Assembly: GCA_963834965.1 (NCBI GenBank)
Contig: CAWIEI010000019.1
Location: 124,001-188,000 of the forward strand
DNA length: 64,000 bases
Direction: 5' to 3'
From: Fodinibacter sp963834965
Lineage (GTDB): Bacteria > Actinomycetota > Actinomycetes > Actinomycetales > Dermatophilaceae
In this document: piece by piece, positions 34,671-44,908 of the stretch
Position numbering within the stretch: the first letter of the stretch is position 1
Layout: each line of letters begins with the position of its first letter
The notes under the pieces: model-generated
The model's input: the letters and a program-made list of their open reading frames with translations, nothing else
What the model was told of the DNA's origin: nothing
The model's database searches: none
Made by a program: the position numbers and the translations under genes

Positions 34671-34676
34671 TACCAT
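34671..34676 (+). promoter_or_regulatory. -10 box (TACCAT) of the SRPBCC/TetR operon
   Basis: TACCAT, then 7 nt, then ATG 34684. Confidence 0.45.
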
Positions 34677-34683
34677 TTGGAAC

Positions 34684-35124
34684 ATGATCGACGTGACCCG
34701 ACAGAGCACCGCACCGGCCGACCGCCTGTGGGCGGTCATCTCCGACGTGCGCCGCTGGCCGCAGTGGCTGCCGACGGTGGATGCCGTGACGCCCCTCGAG
34801 CCCGACCGCCCGGACGAGGTGGGCGCGAGCTACACCGTCGAGCAGCCCGGGATGCCCCGGGCCGTCTGGACGATGACCGCCATCGAGCCCGGCCGCTCGT
34901 TCACGTGGGAGTCGGCGCGGCCCGGCATCCGCAGCGTGGGCACCCACACCCTCACGCCCGGGCCGGACGGCACCACCACCATCAGGCTGGGCATCGAGTG
35001 GTCCGGCGTCCTGGCGCCACTCATCCGCCTCACCCTGGGGCACAAGAGCCTGGACTACGTGACCCGTGAGGCCGCGGCCCTCGACAGCACCGCGAAGGCC
35101 GCTGAGCCGGCCACCGGTGCCTGA
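34684..35124 (+). CDS. SRPBCC-family protein
   Basis: 146 residues of the START/Bet v1-like (SRPBCC, polyketide cyclase) fold: APADRLWAVISDVRRWPQWLPTV, then alternating strands and a C-terminal helix (LGHKSLDYVTREAAALD). Binds a hydrophobic ligand; substrate unknown. Leaderless ATG. Its stop overlaps the GTG of a TetR gene, so the regulator probably responds to the same compound (inference). Confidence 0.8.
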   Translation: MIDVTRQSTAPADRLWAVISDVRRWPQWLPTVDAVTPLEPDRPDEVGASYTVEQPGMPRAVWTMTAIEPGRSFTWESARPGIRSVGTHTLTPGPDGTTTIRLGIEWSGVLAPLIRLTLGHKSLDYVTREAAALDSTAKAAEPATGA

Positions 35125-35812
35125 GGCGCCCGTCGCGCCGGAGGGGACCGAGGCGCCGGCCTCGCCGGGTACAACAACGCCCACCGCGCCCCGGGCGTCG
35201 GCGGCCCGCGACGAGCTGCTCGGCCGGGTGGTCGCCTGGTTCAGCGAGCACGGGGTGGGGGACACCAGCCTGCGCACGCTGGCGGCCGGCATCGGCACGA
35301 GCCACCGGATGCTCAACTACCACTTCGGTTCTCGCGAGGGCCTGCTCGGTGCCGTCGTCGAGGCGGTGGAGCAGGGCGAGCAGGCGGCACTACTCGAGCT
35401 GTCGGCGCAGTACGACGACCCGTTCGAGGCGGGCGCCGCGTTCTGGACCCGGGTCGCCGACCGCGCCGAGGTCTTCGCGCCGCTGTTCTTCGAGCTGTCG
35501 ACCCACGCGATGCGCGACCAGCCGCACGCCACGGCGCTGCGCAGCTGGCTGCGCACCGGCTGGCTCGACACCATCCAGACCGGGTTCGTGCAGCTGGGGG
35601 CGCCGGCCGACCGGGCGCGGACCCTCGCGCTGCAGTCGCTCGCCATGGCGCGCGGCCTGCTCTTCGAGGTGGCCGTGACCGGCGACCGGGCGGCCGCCGA
35701 CCTGGCGATGGCGCGCTGGACCGACCTGGTCCGGCGCGAGATCGAGTCGGTCGCGGGCTCAGCCGGTCGGGTGCAGGGGCCTCAGAAGGACTCGCCGGTG
35801 AGCCGCTCGTAG
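35117..35812 (+). CDS. TetR-family regulator
   Basis: 231 residues. Pro/Ala-rich N-terminus, then TetR helix-turn-helix (about residues 32-78: LLGRVVAWFSEHGVGDTSLRTLAAGIG, SHRMLNYHFGSREGLLGAVV) and an all-helical ligand domain. The GTG at 35117 overlaps the SRPBCC stop. Its last 10 codons overlap the convergent purC 3' end by 31 nt. Confidence 0.8.
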   Translation: MPEAPVAPEGTEAPASPGTTTPTAPRASAARDELLGRVVAWFSEHGVGDTSLRTLAAGIGTSHRMLNYHFGSREGLLGAVVEAVEQGEQAALLELSAQYDDPFEAGAAFWTRVADRAEVFAPLFFELSTHAMRDQPHATALRSWLRTGWLDTIQTGFVQLGAPADRARTLALQSLAMARGLLFEVAVTGDRAAADLAMARWTDLVRREIESVAGSAGRVQGPQKDSPVSRS

Positions 35813-36675
35813 GCCTCGACGTACTTGGCCCGGGTCTGCTCGACGACGTCATCGGGAAGCGGCGGCGGCGGCTCCCCCGACGACTTCGACCAGCCGGATG
35901 CCGGTGACGTCAGCCAGTCGCGCACGTACTGCTTGTCGAAGCTCGGCTGGGCGTGGCCGGGCTCCCACTGGTCGGCCGGCCAGAACCGCGAGGAGTCGGG
36001 CGTGAGCACCTCGTCGGCGAGCACCACCTCGTCACCCCGCAGCCCGAACTCGACCTTGGTGTCGGCCAGCAGGATGCCGCGCTCGGTCGCGATCTCGTTG
36101 CCCCGCTGCAGGATTGCCACGGTGAGGTCACGCACCCGACCCGCGAGCGCCTCCCCCAGCTGGCCGGCCACGACAGCGAACGGGATGGGCTCGTCGTGCT
36201 CACCCATCGGCGCCTTGGTCGACGGCGTGAAGATCGGCTCGGGCAGCCGGTCGCCGTCGACCAGCCCGGCGGGCAGCCGGATGCCGCTCACGGCGCCGGT
36301 CGAGGTGTACTCGCCCAGGCCGCCGCCCGTGAGGTAGGCGCGGGCGACGCACTCGACGGGGAGCATCTCGAGACGCTCGACGAGCACGGCACGGCCGCGC
36401 ACGGCATCCGGCACGTCGGCGGTGACCACGTGGTTGGGCACGAGGTCCTCGAGCTGCGCGAACCACCACAGCGACAGGCGGGTGAGCACCTCACCCTTGT
36501 CGGGGATGGCGGTGTCGAGCACGAAGTCGTAGGCCGAGATGCGGTCGGAGGCGACGAGCAGCAGCCGGTCGGGGCGCGGCTCGCCGCTGGCCGGGTCGAC
36601 CGGGGCGTAGAGGTCGCGGACCTTGCCTGAGTAGACGTGGGCGTAGCCGGGCAGGACCAGCGGGGCGTCAGGCAT
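35782..36675 (-). CDS. purC: SAICAR synthetase
   Basis: 297 residues; ligates aspartate to CAIR with ATP in purine synthesis. Signatures: YSGKVRDLYA (ATP loop), LLLVASDRISAYDFVL, VECVARAYLTGGG, ADTKVEFGL and DEVLTPDSSRFW. The frame is open much further upstream because a peptidase fragment lies in the same frame; ATG 36675 is correct by family length. AAGAAT sits 6 nt upstream. Confidence 0.95.
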   Translation of the reverse strand: MPDAPLVLPGYAHVYSGKVRDLYAPVDPASGEPRPDRLLLVASDRISAYDFVLDTAIPDKGEVLTRLSLWWFAQLEDLVPNHVVTADVPDAVRGRAVLVERLEMLPVECVARAYLTGGGLGEYTSTGAVSGIRLPAGLVDGDRLPEPIFTPSTKAPMGEHDEPIPFAVVAGQLGEALAGRVRDLTVAILQRGNEIATERGILLADTKVEFGLRGDEVVLADEVLTPDSSRFWPADQWEPGHAQPSFDKQYVRDWLTSPASGWSKSSGEPPPPLPDDVVEQTRAKYVEAYERLTGESF

Positions 36676-37089
36676 GGGCCGATTCTTCCAGCACCGGCGC
36701 GCCACGGCCCCGGCGGTGGCCATGAACCCGGCGCGCAGGCTCGTGCCGCCCAGCGGCAGCAGCAACTCCTTGGGCACACCGGAGTCGGTGGCCCGCGCCC
36801 GGATCTCGCTGCCCGCCCGGATCCTGTGCTTCGGGGTCGCCACCAGCTCGGCGCCGTCGCGCACGAAGCCGGCCCGGGAGCCGTTGACCTCGAGCCGGCG
36901 GATCGTCATCCCGTCGAAGTCGAGGTCGAAGCGCGAGAGGTTCTGGGTCGCCCGCGCCGAGCTGACCGTGGTCGCCGACCAGACGTCGGATGCCGGGTCG
37001 TAGGTGCCGGTGATGTCGTAGTGCCGGACGACGTAGCCCCCGTCGTTCCTCCCCTGGTCCCCCCGTCCCGAACGACGGGAACGTTTCAC
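36676..37089 (-). pseudogene. Remnant of an M1-family metallopeptidase N-terminal domain
   Basis: From GTG 37089: a short basic start, then DGGYVVRHYDITGTYDPASD, ATQNLSRFDLDFDGMTIRRL, GSRAGFVRDGAELVATPKHRI, the characteristic first ~100 residues of M1 aminopeptidases (PepN-like). The zinc domain (GxMEN, HExxH) is missing; after IRAGSEIRARAT the homology stops. The frame runs without a stop into purC, an accident of the deletion or a hidden fusion. Full M1 proteins are 450-850 residues. Confidence 0.6.
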
Positions 37090-37132
37090 GCTACTGCCGC
37101 GCCGCCACGCTTTCCACCCCTGCCGTGGCGCC

Positions 37133-38320
37133 TCACGCGCCGGCCGTGGCGGCCCCGGCACCGCCCGGCTCGAAGGCCTCGACGGCCAGCACGGTGGGCA
37201 GGTGGCGCGCGACCTCCGCCCAGGTGTCGCCCTCGTCGGGGCTGGCGAAGACCGAGCCGGTGTTGGTGCCGAAGTAGACCCCGGCGGGCTCGCGCCGGTC
37301 GCCGCTCATGCCCTGACGCAGCACCGTGAAGAAGCACGCCTCCTGCGGCAGGCCGGCCCGCAACGGCTCCCACGACGCACCGGCGTCGCGTGAGCGCCAC
37401 ACCGCGGCGGCGGCATCCGGCGGGTAGCGGCCCTCGGTGTCGCCGTTGAGCGGCAGCGTCCAGATCGTCCGGGCGTCGCGGGGGTGGGCCCACAGCGGGA
37501 AGCCGAAGGTCGACGGCAGGCCCGGGGTGATGTCGTGCCAGCTCAGCCCCCCGTCGGCCGAGCGCCAGACACCGTGGTGGTTCTGCTGGTACAGCACGTC
37601 GCCGTCGCCGGCCGCCCGCTCGACGTGGTGCACGCAGAACCCGGTGTGGCCGTCGGATGCCGCCGCGGGGTGCGCGTGCCCCTCACCGTCGCGGGGGTCG
37701 GCGAGGTCGTTGCGCCGCTCCCACGTGACGCCACCGTCGTGCGTGGCGAAGACCCCCGCGGCCGAGATGCCGACCCACACCTTCTCCGGGTCCTCGGCGT
37801 CGGCGACGATGGTGTGCAGCACGAGCCCGGCGGCCCCCGGGCCCCACTCGGCTGCCGACGGGTGGTCGGTCAGCCCCTTGACGGCCTCCCAGGTGTCCCC
37901 GTCGTCGTCGCTGACGAGCAGGGTCGCAGGTTTGGTGCCCGCATAGAGCCGTGAGCCGACCCGGGCCAGTGCCCACACCTGGGAGAAGCGGTCACCGAAC
38001 GGCGCCGAGGACTCGGTCCAGCCGATCGACGCCGCGAAGGCCGGGTCGTCGGCCGCCCAGGTGTCCACCTGCCCCGAGGTCAGCTTGCTCAGCTGCCAGG
38101 TGCGGCCACCGTCGTCCGAGCGCCACACCCCGGCCCCGGACCAGTCGCCGCCGCCCCCGGCCCAGATCGTGCCGGTGGCCGGGTCGCCGATGACGTGGTT
38201 GATCGGCCAGCCGTCGCAGTACGGCCCGCGGACGCTCCAGCGGCTGCGACCGGCATCGCCGTCGAGCACGAAGGCACCCTTGGTGGTGCCCACCAGCAGG
38301 TGGATGGCTCCCTCGGACAT
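37133..38320 (-). CDS. BNR/Ycf48-like beta-propeller (sialidase-fold) protein
   Basis: 395-residue soluble propeller with repeated Asp-box elements: WRSDDGGRTW, VSDDDGDTWE, ATHDGGVTWE, WRSADGGLSW, WRSRDAGASWE, ASPDEGDTWA. The catalytic residues of true sialidases are not evident and there is no signal peptide, so it is best read as a WD40/YVTN-type exo-sialidase-like protein of unknown role. ATG 38320 has GGGGAGG 9 nt upstream. Confidence 0.8.
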   Translation of the reverse strand: MSEGAIHLLVGTTKGAFVLDGDAGRSRWSVRGPYCDGWPINHVIGDPATGTIWAGGGGDWSGAGVWRSDDGGRTWQLSKLTSGQVDTWAADDPAFAASIGWTESSAPFGDRFSQVWALARVGSRLYAGTKPATLLVSDDDGDTWEAVKGLTDHPSAAEWGPGAAGLVLHTIVADAEDPEKVWVGISAAGVFATHDGGVTWERRNDLADPRDGEGHAHPAAASDGHTGFCVHHVERAAGDGDVLYQQNHHGVWRSADGGLSWHDITPGLPSTFGFPLWAHPRDARTIWTLPLNGDTEGRYPPDAAAAVWRSRDAGASWEPLRAGLPQEACFFTVLRQGMSGDRREPAGVYFGTNTGSVFASPDEGDTWAEVARHLPTVLAVEAFEPGGAGAATAGA

Positions 38321-38442
38321 CGGCGGTCCCTCCCCGAGACTCGTCCGCCCTCCTCGGCGCAGGGCGCTCCGGTCCAGTGTTCCGACCCGGGCGCGGTCCG
38401 GCAAGGGCATGCGGGCCGGGCGGGCGCGTGCTCGCGGCCGGG

Positions 38443-38829
38443 TCAGCGGTGCGGTGGAGGGGCGAGCGGCACGTTCACCGTGGGGATGCCGGCCCCGGCG
38501 CGGGCGATCACGGCGAGTGATGCTTCCGGACCCGGGTTCGACTCCCGGTGCACGGTGAAGGCCGGCACGCGCACGTAGTCGCCCGCGACGGCGTCGACCC
38601 AGCCCTCGACGCCCTCGCACTCGAGCCGGAGCACGCCGCGAACGACGTAGAGCATCGAGGAGTTGGAGTCGTGGTGGTGCCACCCCGAGAAGGCACCGGG
38701 CTCGGTCACCACCTGGCCCGCCCACAACCCCGGCGTCTCGAACGCGCGCTGGCGCAGCATCCCCGACGTCGGGTCGGCCTCGAGCAGCTCCTCGTCGCGG
38801 ATGACGCGCACCGGCTCGGGAAGCTCCAT
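38443..38829 (-). CDS. Cupin-domain protein
   Basis: 128-residue single cupin barrel. Motif 1 is GWHHHDSNSSMLYVVRGVLRLE with three consecutive metal-ligand-type histidines and a downstream glutamate-like position; motif 2 is AGDYVRVPAFTVHRE. It probably binds a divalent metal; the activity (dioxygenase, isomerase or sensor) is unknown. Leaderless ATG after TAGCGT. Confidence 0.8.
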   Translation of the reverse strand: MELPEPVRVIRDEELLEADPTSGMLRQRAFETPGLWAGQVVTEPGAFSGWHHHDSNSSMLYVVRGVLRLECEGVEGWVDAVAGDYVRVPAFTVHRESNPGPEASLAVIARAGAGIPTVNVPLAPPPHR

Positions 38830-38835
38830 CCGGCC

Positions 38836-38841
38836 ACGCTA
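38836..38841 (-). promoter_or_regulatory. -10 box (TAGCGT) of the cupin gene
   Basis: TAGCGT, GGCCGG, ATG on the minus strand. Confidence 0.4.
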
Positions 38842-38897
38842 GCCCCCAGGCCAGGCTGGGGTCGAGGGGTCGACCAGGCCCTTCGGAGCCGTGGCGG

Positions 38898-39389
38898 TCA
38901 GCCGGCGCGCTGCGCCCGGACGTCGTAGGCGAAGTGGATGCCGGCATCCAGGGCGCCGTCCGGTCGCTGCGGCTTGTACTCCAGGTCGACCTTCGCGAAC
39001 GAGAGCGCGACCTCCTCGTCCCCGGCGTCCCCGCCGGCGGCCATGCTGGTCGACACGCCGGTCACGAGGACGTCGGTCATGGTGATGACGAGGTGGTCGT
39101 GTTGCCCTTCGCCTGCTCTGCGCACCGTGATCGTCGCGTCGGGAAGTCGCTCACCCGTGGCGCACGCCTTCATCAGCAGCGGTGAGGCCTTGTCGATCTG
39201 ATGGCTGAAGGCGAGGTCGTGAAAGCTCGCCTTGCCGGCACCGGCACCAGCCCCTGCTCCGGGGCCCACGGTGCTGCTGGAGTGCGAGACTCCCCACGAC
39301 CAGGCCAGGACGTCGATCTGGTCCTTGTGCTTGTCGTCGCGCGACTCGCCCTTGATCGCCCCGATGCGGGCGAAGATCGACATGGCCAT
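38898..39389 (-). CDS. Hcp-family (type VI tube-like) protein
   Basis: 163 residues with the Hcp1/DUF796 pattern: FARIGAIKGESRDDKHKDQI, DVLAWSWGVSHS, ASFHDLAFSHQIDKASPLLM, then TVRRAGEGQHDHLVITMTDV and VALSFAKVDLEYKPQ. Hcp hexamers form the tube of Gram-negative type VI secretion, but no sheath, VgrG, baseplate or ClpV gene is visible here and monoderm actinobacteria lack a classical T6SS. An Ala/Gly insert (GPGAGAGAGAG) is unusual. AGGAGG site before the ATG; monocistronic. Confidence 0.8.
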   Translation of the reverse strand: MAMSIFARIGAIKGESRDDKHKDQIDVLAWSWGVSHSSSTVGPGAGAGAGAGKASFHDLAFSHQIDKASPLLMKACATGERLPDATITVRRAGEGQHDHLVITMTDVLVTGVSTSMAAGGDAGDEEVALSFAKVDLEYKPQRPDGALDAGIHFAYDVRAQRAG

Positions 39390-39461
39390 GAGGCCCTCCT
39401 GGTCCAGTTGCCGGATGCGACCCCAAGGTCGTCCTGTCCGAGGCCGCTGTCAACCCTTGCG

Positions 39462-39956
39462 TCAGAGCAGGTCGGGGAGCCACCCCACACCGGGCCCGTC
39501 GAGGTCGCTGAGGGCTACCCGCCGGCCGGAGAGCGCCAGCAGCAGGGAGAGCGTCGGTCCGGACACCTGCGGCCCGTCGCCGAGGTCGACGTCCGAGTCG
39601 GTCGCGGTGACCCGCAGGGCCGGCACGCGCTCCTTGGCACCGCCGAAGCCGACCGGCGTGCGGGCCTGGAGGTGCAGGGCCCGCACCACGGCACCCGGCG
39701 GATGGTCACGGCGCAGGCCGAGGGGCCTGCGGATGTCCTCCTCGGGCACGACCGTCTCGACGATGCGGCTGTCGCGAGGTGCCGGTGGCGTCGACGTCCG
39801 CTCGACCACCTCCCGGAGGCGCTCCACCGTCTCGGCAGGCGAGGCGCCACGCTCACGTCGCACACCGCGCTCGTTCTGCCGGTCGAAGTCGAACCGCGCC
39901 CGGGCGAGGTCCACCAGGAACCCGACCTGAGTCGTCACAGCCGTGTCGTCTGACAT
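39462..39956 (-). CDS. Uncharacterised protein with a maleylpyruvate-isomerase-like C-terminus
   Basis: 164 residues. The C-terminal VSGPTLSLLLALSGRRVAL and LDGPGVGWL resemble the C-terminal segment of mycothiol-dependent maleylpyruvate isomerase-family (DinB-like) proteins; the rest is charged and not recognised. GGGGAGGGGAGC site before the ATG. A fragment of the same family type is at 62697. Confidence 0.55.
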   Translation of the reverse strand: MSDDTAVTTQVGFLVDLARARFDFDRQNERGVRRERGASPAETVERLREVVERTSTPPAPRDSRIVETVVPEEDIRRPLGLRRDHPPGAVVRALHLQARTPVGFGGAKERVPALRVTATDSDVDLGDGPQVSGPTLSLLLALSGRRVALSDLDGPGVGWLPDLL

Positions 39957-40010
39957 GCTCCCCTCCCCAAGGCGTTTTGCACCCCGTGCCGGGTAGCGTC
40001 CCGCGCCAGA

Positions 40011-41048
40011 CTAACCGTCGCTGGCGGCGGGCATCCGGGCGTCGTCCAGGCCCTCCTCCGGCAGCAGCGACCTCTGGTCGAGCACGTAGAGCAGCCCGAA
40101 CGCCGGCACGAGCACGACCGCCGCGAGCGCCGTCGCCACGAGGACGGCGGTGATCGTGCCGGACGGCGCCGCGCCCGCCGAGACAGTGAGCGTCTCGGGC
40201 AGCAGGTAGTCCCACTGGGCCACGGTCCACGCGACGATGACCGAGCCGACGGCCACGACCGCCACGAGGCGGGGGCCCCGACGAGCGTGGCGCAAGAGCA
40301 GCACCAGTGCCCCGATGCCGCACAGCACCGACACGACGACGACCGGCAGCGCGCGGGAGGTGAGCCCGCCGTAGACATAGGGGGCGTCGCCGGAGACCAC
40401 GAAGATCCCCACGACACCCACGAGTCCGGCGGCGACCGCGGATGCCGCGGCCCGGCGCCGGAAATACTCGACCATCGCGTCGTCGGCCAACCGCCGGGCG
40501 TCGGTGACGAGGAAGAACGCGGCGAGGTAGGCGCACAGGCTGACCGCGAGCAGGCCAGCGACGACCGAGGTCGGGTTGACCCAGCTGCTCCACGGGTCGC
40601 CCGCGACGCCGCCCGCCGGCACCCTCCCGGACGCGATGCCACCGATGACCGCCCCCAGGCAGTACGGCACCAGCACCGAGGCGATGGCGAACGCGGCGCC
40701 GAAGTCCCGGCGGTCGCTGGTGCGCTGGACCACCTTGCGGAAGGCGAAGCCCGCGCCACGCAGCACCACCCCCAGCGCCGCGAGGGTGAGGGGGACGAAC
40801 ATCGTGAGTGTGATCGAGGCGTAGGCCTGCGGGAAGCAGGTCCACAGCACGACGAACACGAAGATCAGCCAGACGTGGTTCGCCTCCCACACCGGGGCGA
40901 GGGCGTGGTCGATCACCGCGCGGGGCTGCTCCCCCCGGCGGGTGCCGCCGGCCAGGAGGTCCCAGAAGCCGGCCCCGAAGTCGGCCCCGCCGAAGACGGC
41001 GTACAGCGTGGTCGCGACGACGAGCACGACGGCGGCTGCGGTGCTCAT
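40011..41048 (-). CDS. cydB: Cytochrome bd ubiquinol/menaquinol oxidase subunit II
   Basis: 345 residues, about eight to nine membrane helices. Starts STAAAVVLVVATTLYAVFGGADFGAGFWDLLAGG with the subunit II signature, then VWEANHVWLIFVFVVLWTCFP. Partner of CydA in the quinol-oxidising, proton-motive-force generating terminal oxidase used at low oxygen. ATGA overlap with cydA. cydDC, which export glutathione/cysteine for assembly, are not next to it. Confidence 0.93.
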   Translation of the reverse strand: MSTAAAVVLVVATTLYAVFGGADFGAGFWDLLAGGTRRGEQPRAVIDHALAPVWEANHVWLIFVFVVLWTCFPQAYASITLTMFVPLTLAALGVVLRGAGFAFRKVVQRTSDRRDFGAAFAIASVLVPYCLGAVIGGIASGRVPAGGVAGDPWSSWVNPTSVVAGLLAVSLCAYLAAFFLVTDARRLADDAMVEYFRRRAAASAVAAGLVGVVGIFVVSGDAPYVYGGLTSRALPVVVVSVLCGIGALVLLLRHARRGPRLVAVVAVGSVIVAWTVAQWDYLLPETLTVSAGAAPSGTITAVLVATALAAVVLVPAFGLLYVLDQRSLLPEEGLDDARMPAASDG

Positions 41049-42487
41049 CGGCTCGGTGCCTTCAGCTCGTCGGCCGGCTGGCGCGGGCCGTAGGGCACGT
41101 CCACCTCGTCGAAGGCCCCACCTGCCTCGTCCTGGCGCCGGAACCGCCGGCTCATCATCCGCAGCACGAGCACCGTGGTGACCCCGAGCCCCAGGTAGAG
41201 GACCACGACGCCGATGAACGTGACCCAGACGCCGGTGTTCGCCGTGGCGCCCTGGTCGACCTTCATCAGCTCCCACACGATCCACGGCTGGCGGCCCACC
41301 TCGCTGACCGTCCAGCCGGCCTCGAGGGCGACCACGGCGAGCACGCCCGAGATCGCGGCGAGGCGCAGGAACCACACGCTGCCCGGCATCCGTCGCCGGA
41401 AGACCCAGCTCGCCCACCACCACAGCGTCAGCAGGAAGAGCAGGGTGCCGAGGCCGATCATGATGTCCCAGGCCAGGTGGGTGACGTTGACGGTGGCGTC
41501 GGTCGGCCGGTTGTCCGCGGGGATCTCGTTCAGGCCCATGACCACGGTCGACGTCCCGGTGGCGGGGTCGGACAGAATCGAGGCGAGGCCCGGGATCGGG
41601 ATGCCGCCGACCTCCTGTCCCTGCGAGTTCAGGTGGCCGAAGAGGATCTCCGGCACGTCGCTGCTGGTCTGGGTGACCATCTCGATGGCGGCGAACTTCG
41701 CCGGCTGGTCGTTGTACACCCAGCGCGCCAGGCCGTCGCCGACCCCCATCTGGATGGGGGTCGCGATGGCGGCCACGGAGAACCCGATGATGAACCCGAG
41801 CCGGTGGTAGCGGTCGCGGCGACCACGCAGCATCCCGGCCGCGTAGACGGACGCGATGAGGAAGCCGCCGACCATGTAGGCGGCCACGACCATGTGGGCT
41901 GCCATCAGGGGCATGGCGCTGTTGAAGATGACGCCGACCGGGTCCACCTCGACCACCGCCCCGCTGGAGTCGAGCGTGACCCCTTCCGGTGAGTTCATCC
42001 AGGCGTTGGCCGCCACGACCGAGACACTGCCGAGGATGCCGGTGACGGCGATGGGGACGCCGGTCCAGAAGTGCGCCCACGGGCTCAGCCGTCGCCACCC
42101 GAAGATGTAGATCGAGATGAAGATGGCCTCGAGGAAGAAGAAGATGCCCTCGAAGGCGAACGGCACCCCGAACGCCGCCCCCCACTGGCCCATGAACCTG
42201 GGCCACAGCAGGCCGAACTCGAAGGAGAGGACCGTGCCGGTCACGGCGCCGACCGCGAAGGTGACCGCCATGTACTTCGACCAGCGCTGGGCCAGCCGCA
42301 TCGCATCCGCGTCGTTCTTACGGATGCCGCGGTAGTTCGCGATCAGCGCCATCACCGCCCAGGTGACGCCCAGCGGGACCAGGACGATGTGGAAGGCGAG
42401 CGTGAACGCCATCTGCGACCTCGCCCACGGCACCGGGTCGACCGCCGCGGGGATGCCCGCGGTCACGAGGAGGTGCAGGGCCGTCAC
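41045..42487 (-). CDS. cydA: Cytochrome bd quinol oxidase subunit I
   Basis: 480 residues, about nine helices. High-spin haem ligand histidine in MAFTLAFHIVLVPLGV, GRQPWIVWELMKV in the Q-loop region (short Q-loop type) and GLNEIPADNRPTD. Catalyses quinol oxidation and oxygen reduction with CydB. GTG 42487 overlaps the stop of a 12-codon leader ORF that carries the good ribosome binding site, so translation is probably coupled. Confidence 0.93.
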   Translation of the reverse strand: MTALHLLVTAGIPAAVDPVPWARSQMAFTLAFHIVLVPLGVTWAVMALIANYRGIRKNDADAMRLAQRWSKYMAVTFAVGAVTGTVLSFEFGLLWPRFMGQWGAAFGVPFAFEGIFFFLEAIFISIYIFGWRRLSPWAHFWTGVPIAVTGILGSVSVVAANAWMNSPEGVTLDSSGAVVEVDPVGVIFNSAMPLMAAHMVVAAYMVGGFLIASVYAAGMLRGRRDRYHRLGFIIGFSVAAIATPIQMGVGDGLARWVYNDQPAKFAAIEMVTQTSSDVPEILFGHLNSQGQEVGGIPIPGLASILSDPATGTSTVVMGLNEIPADNRPTDATVNVTHLAWDIMIGLGTLLFLLTLWWWASWVFRRRMPGSVWFLRLAAISGVLAVVALEAGWTVSEVGRQPWIVWELMKVDQGATANTGVWVTFIGVVVLYLGLGVTTVLVLRMMSRRFRRQDEAGGAFDEVDVPYGPRQPADELKAPSR

Positions 42488-42522
42488 GGCCGCCCGCCTC
42501 TGGTTTCGTCGTGGTGTCTCAT
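42484..42522 (-). CDS. 12-residue leader ORF of cydAB
   Basis: ATG 42522 with an AAGGAGA site 8 nt upstream encodes MRHHDETRGGRP; its TGA overlaps the cydA GTG (GTGA). It is the only good ribosome binding site for cydA. Confidence 0.45.
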   Translation of the reverse strand: MRHHDETRGGRP

Positions 42523-42962
42523 CGGGCTCGTCTCCTTCTGGGCGCCCCGCCGGTCGCGCCCGTCTGCTGCACACCCTGACGCCGACGCGGACCCGCGGAC
42601 ATCGCCCGAACCGGATGACCCCTCCTCCGAGAACGACCGTCGAGGCAGGCGACCACCTCGATCTGCGGCGGGAGCCAGACCTCGAGCTCTCCGGCCAGCC
42701 TGACTGCCGGAACTGACCCCTCGCCCCCTCGCGAAGCACCGCGGCAGGTGCTCGGGGTGCTCCCACGGACATGCAGTCGACGGCCGGCCGCCACCGCGCC
42801 CAGCCGAGACCCGGGCCGAGGGTTCAGCGCGGCAGCCGGGGTCGGGGTGCCGCGGCATCGCCCGATTGGGATGACTCGGGCTCTTTCGCGACGCTGGGGG
42901 TTGCCTTCGGTGGGGCTGTGGGTCATCGTCGATGCGGGCCCACCAGCGAAGGAGGTCGGGGC
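42523..42962. other. 440-nt divergent regulatory region between cydAB and the GH15 gene
   Basis: No gene I can support. It must hold the promoters of both transcripts; I see no clear Rex-type TTGTGAA palindrome. GAAGGAGG at the right end serves the GH15 ATG. Confidence 0.5.
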
Positions 42963-44825
<1,863 letters not shown>

Positions 44826-44860
44826 CGGCCGCCCGCACTTCTGACCCGAAGGGAACGACC

Positions 44861-44908
44861 ATGACCGCGAACAGCAGGGCTGCGTCGCAAAGCGGCAGCC
44901 GTGGGTGA
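44861..44908 (+). CDS. 15-residue leader ORF or displaced start of the NDH-2 gene
   Basis: ATG 44861 with a GAAGGGA-type site upstream encodes MTANSRAASQSGSRG; its TGA lies 5 nt inside the next gene's GTG start (44901). A one-base indel would extend NDH-2 by ~13 residues instead. Confidence 0.35.
   Translation: MTANSRAASQSGSRG

Noticed and set aside
31147..35124. A 1325-codon open frame on the plus strand covering purL
   Set aside because: It is the antisense of purL with arginine/histidine-rich composition typical of GC-rich shadow frames; only its last 146 codons (from 34684) are a real gene.
36676..37161. PurC starting at 37161
   Set aside because: Gives 459 residues; SAICAR synthetases are ~240-300 and conserved sequence starts at 36675; the extension is a peptidase remnant.
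37133..38320. A secreted sialidase
   Set aside because: Asp-box repeats are present but no signal peptide and no visible catalytic Arg triad; beta-propeller of unknown role is the safer call.
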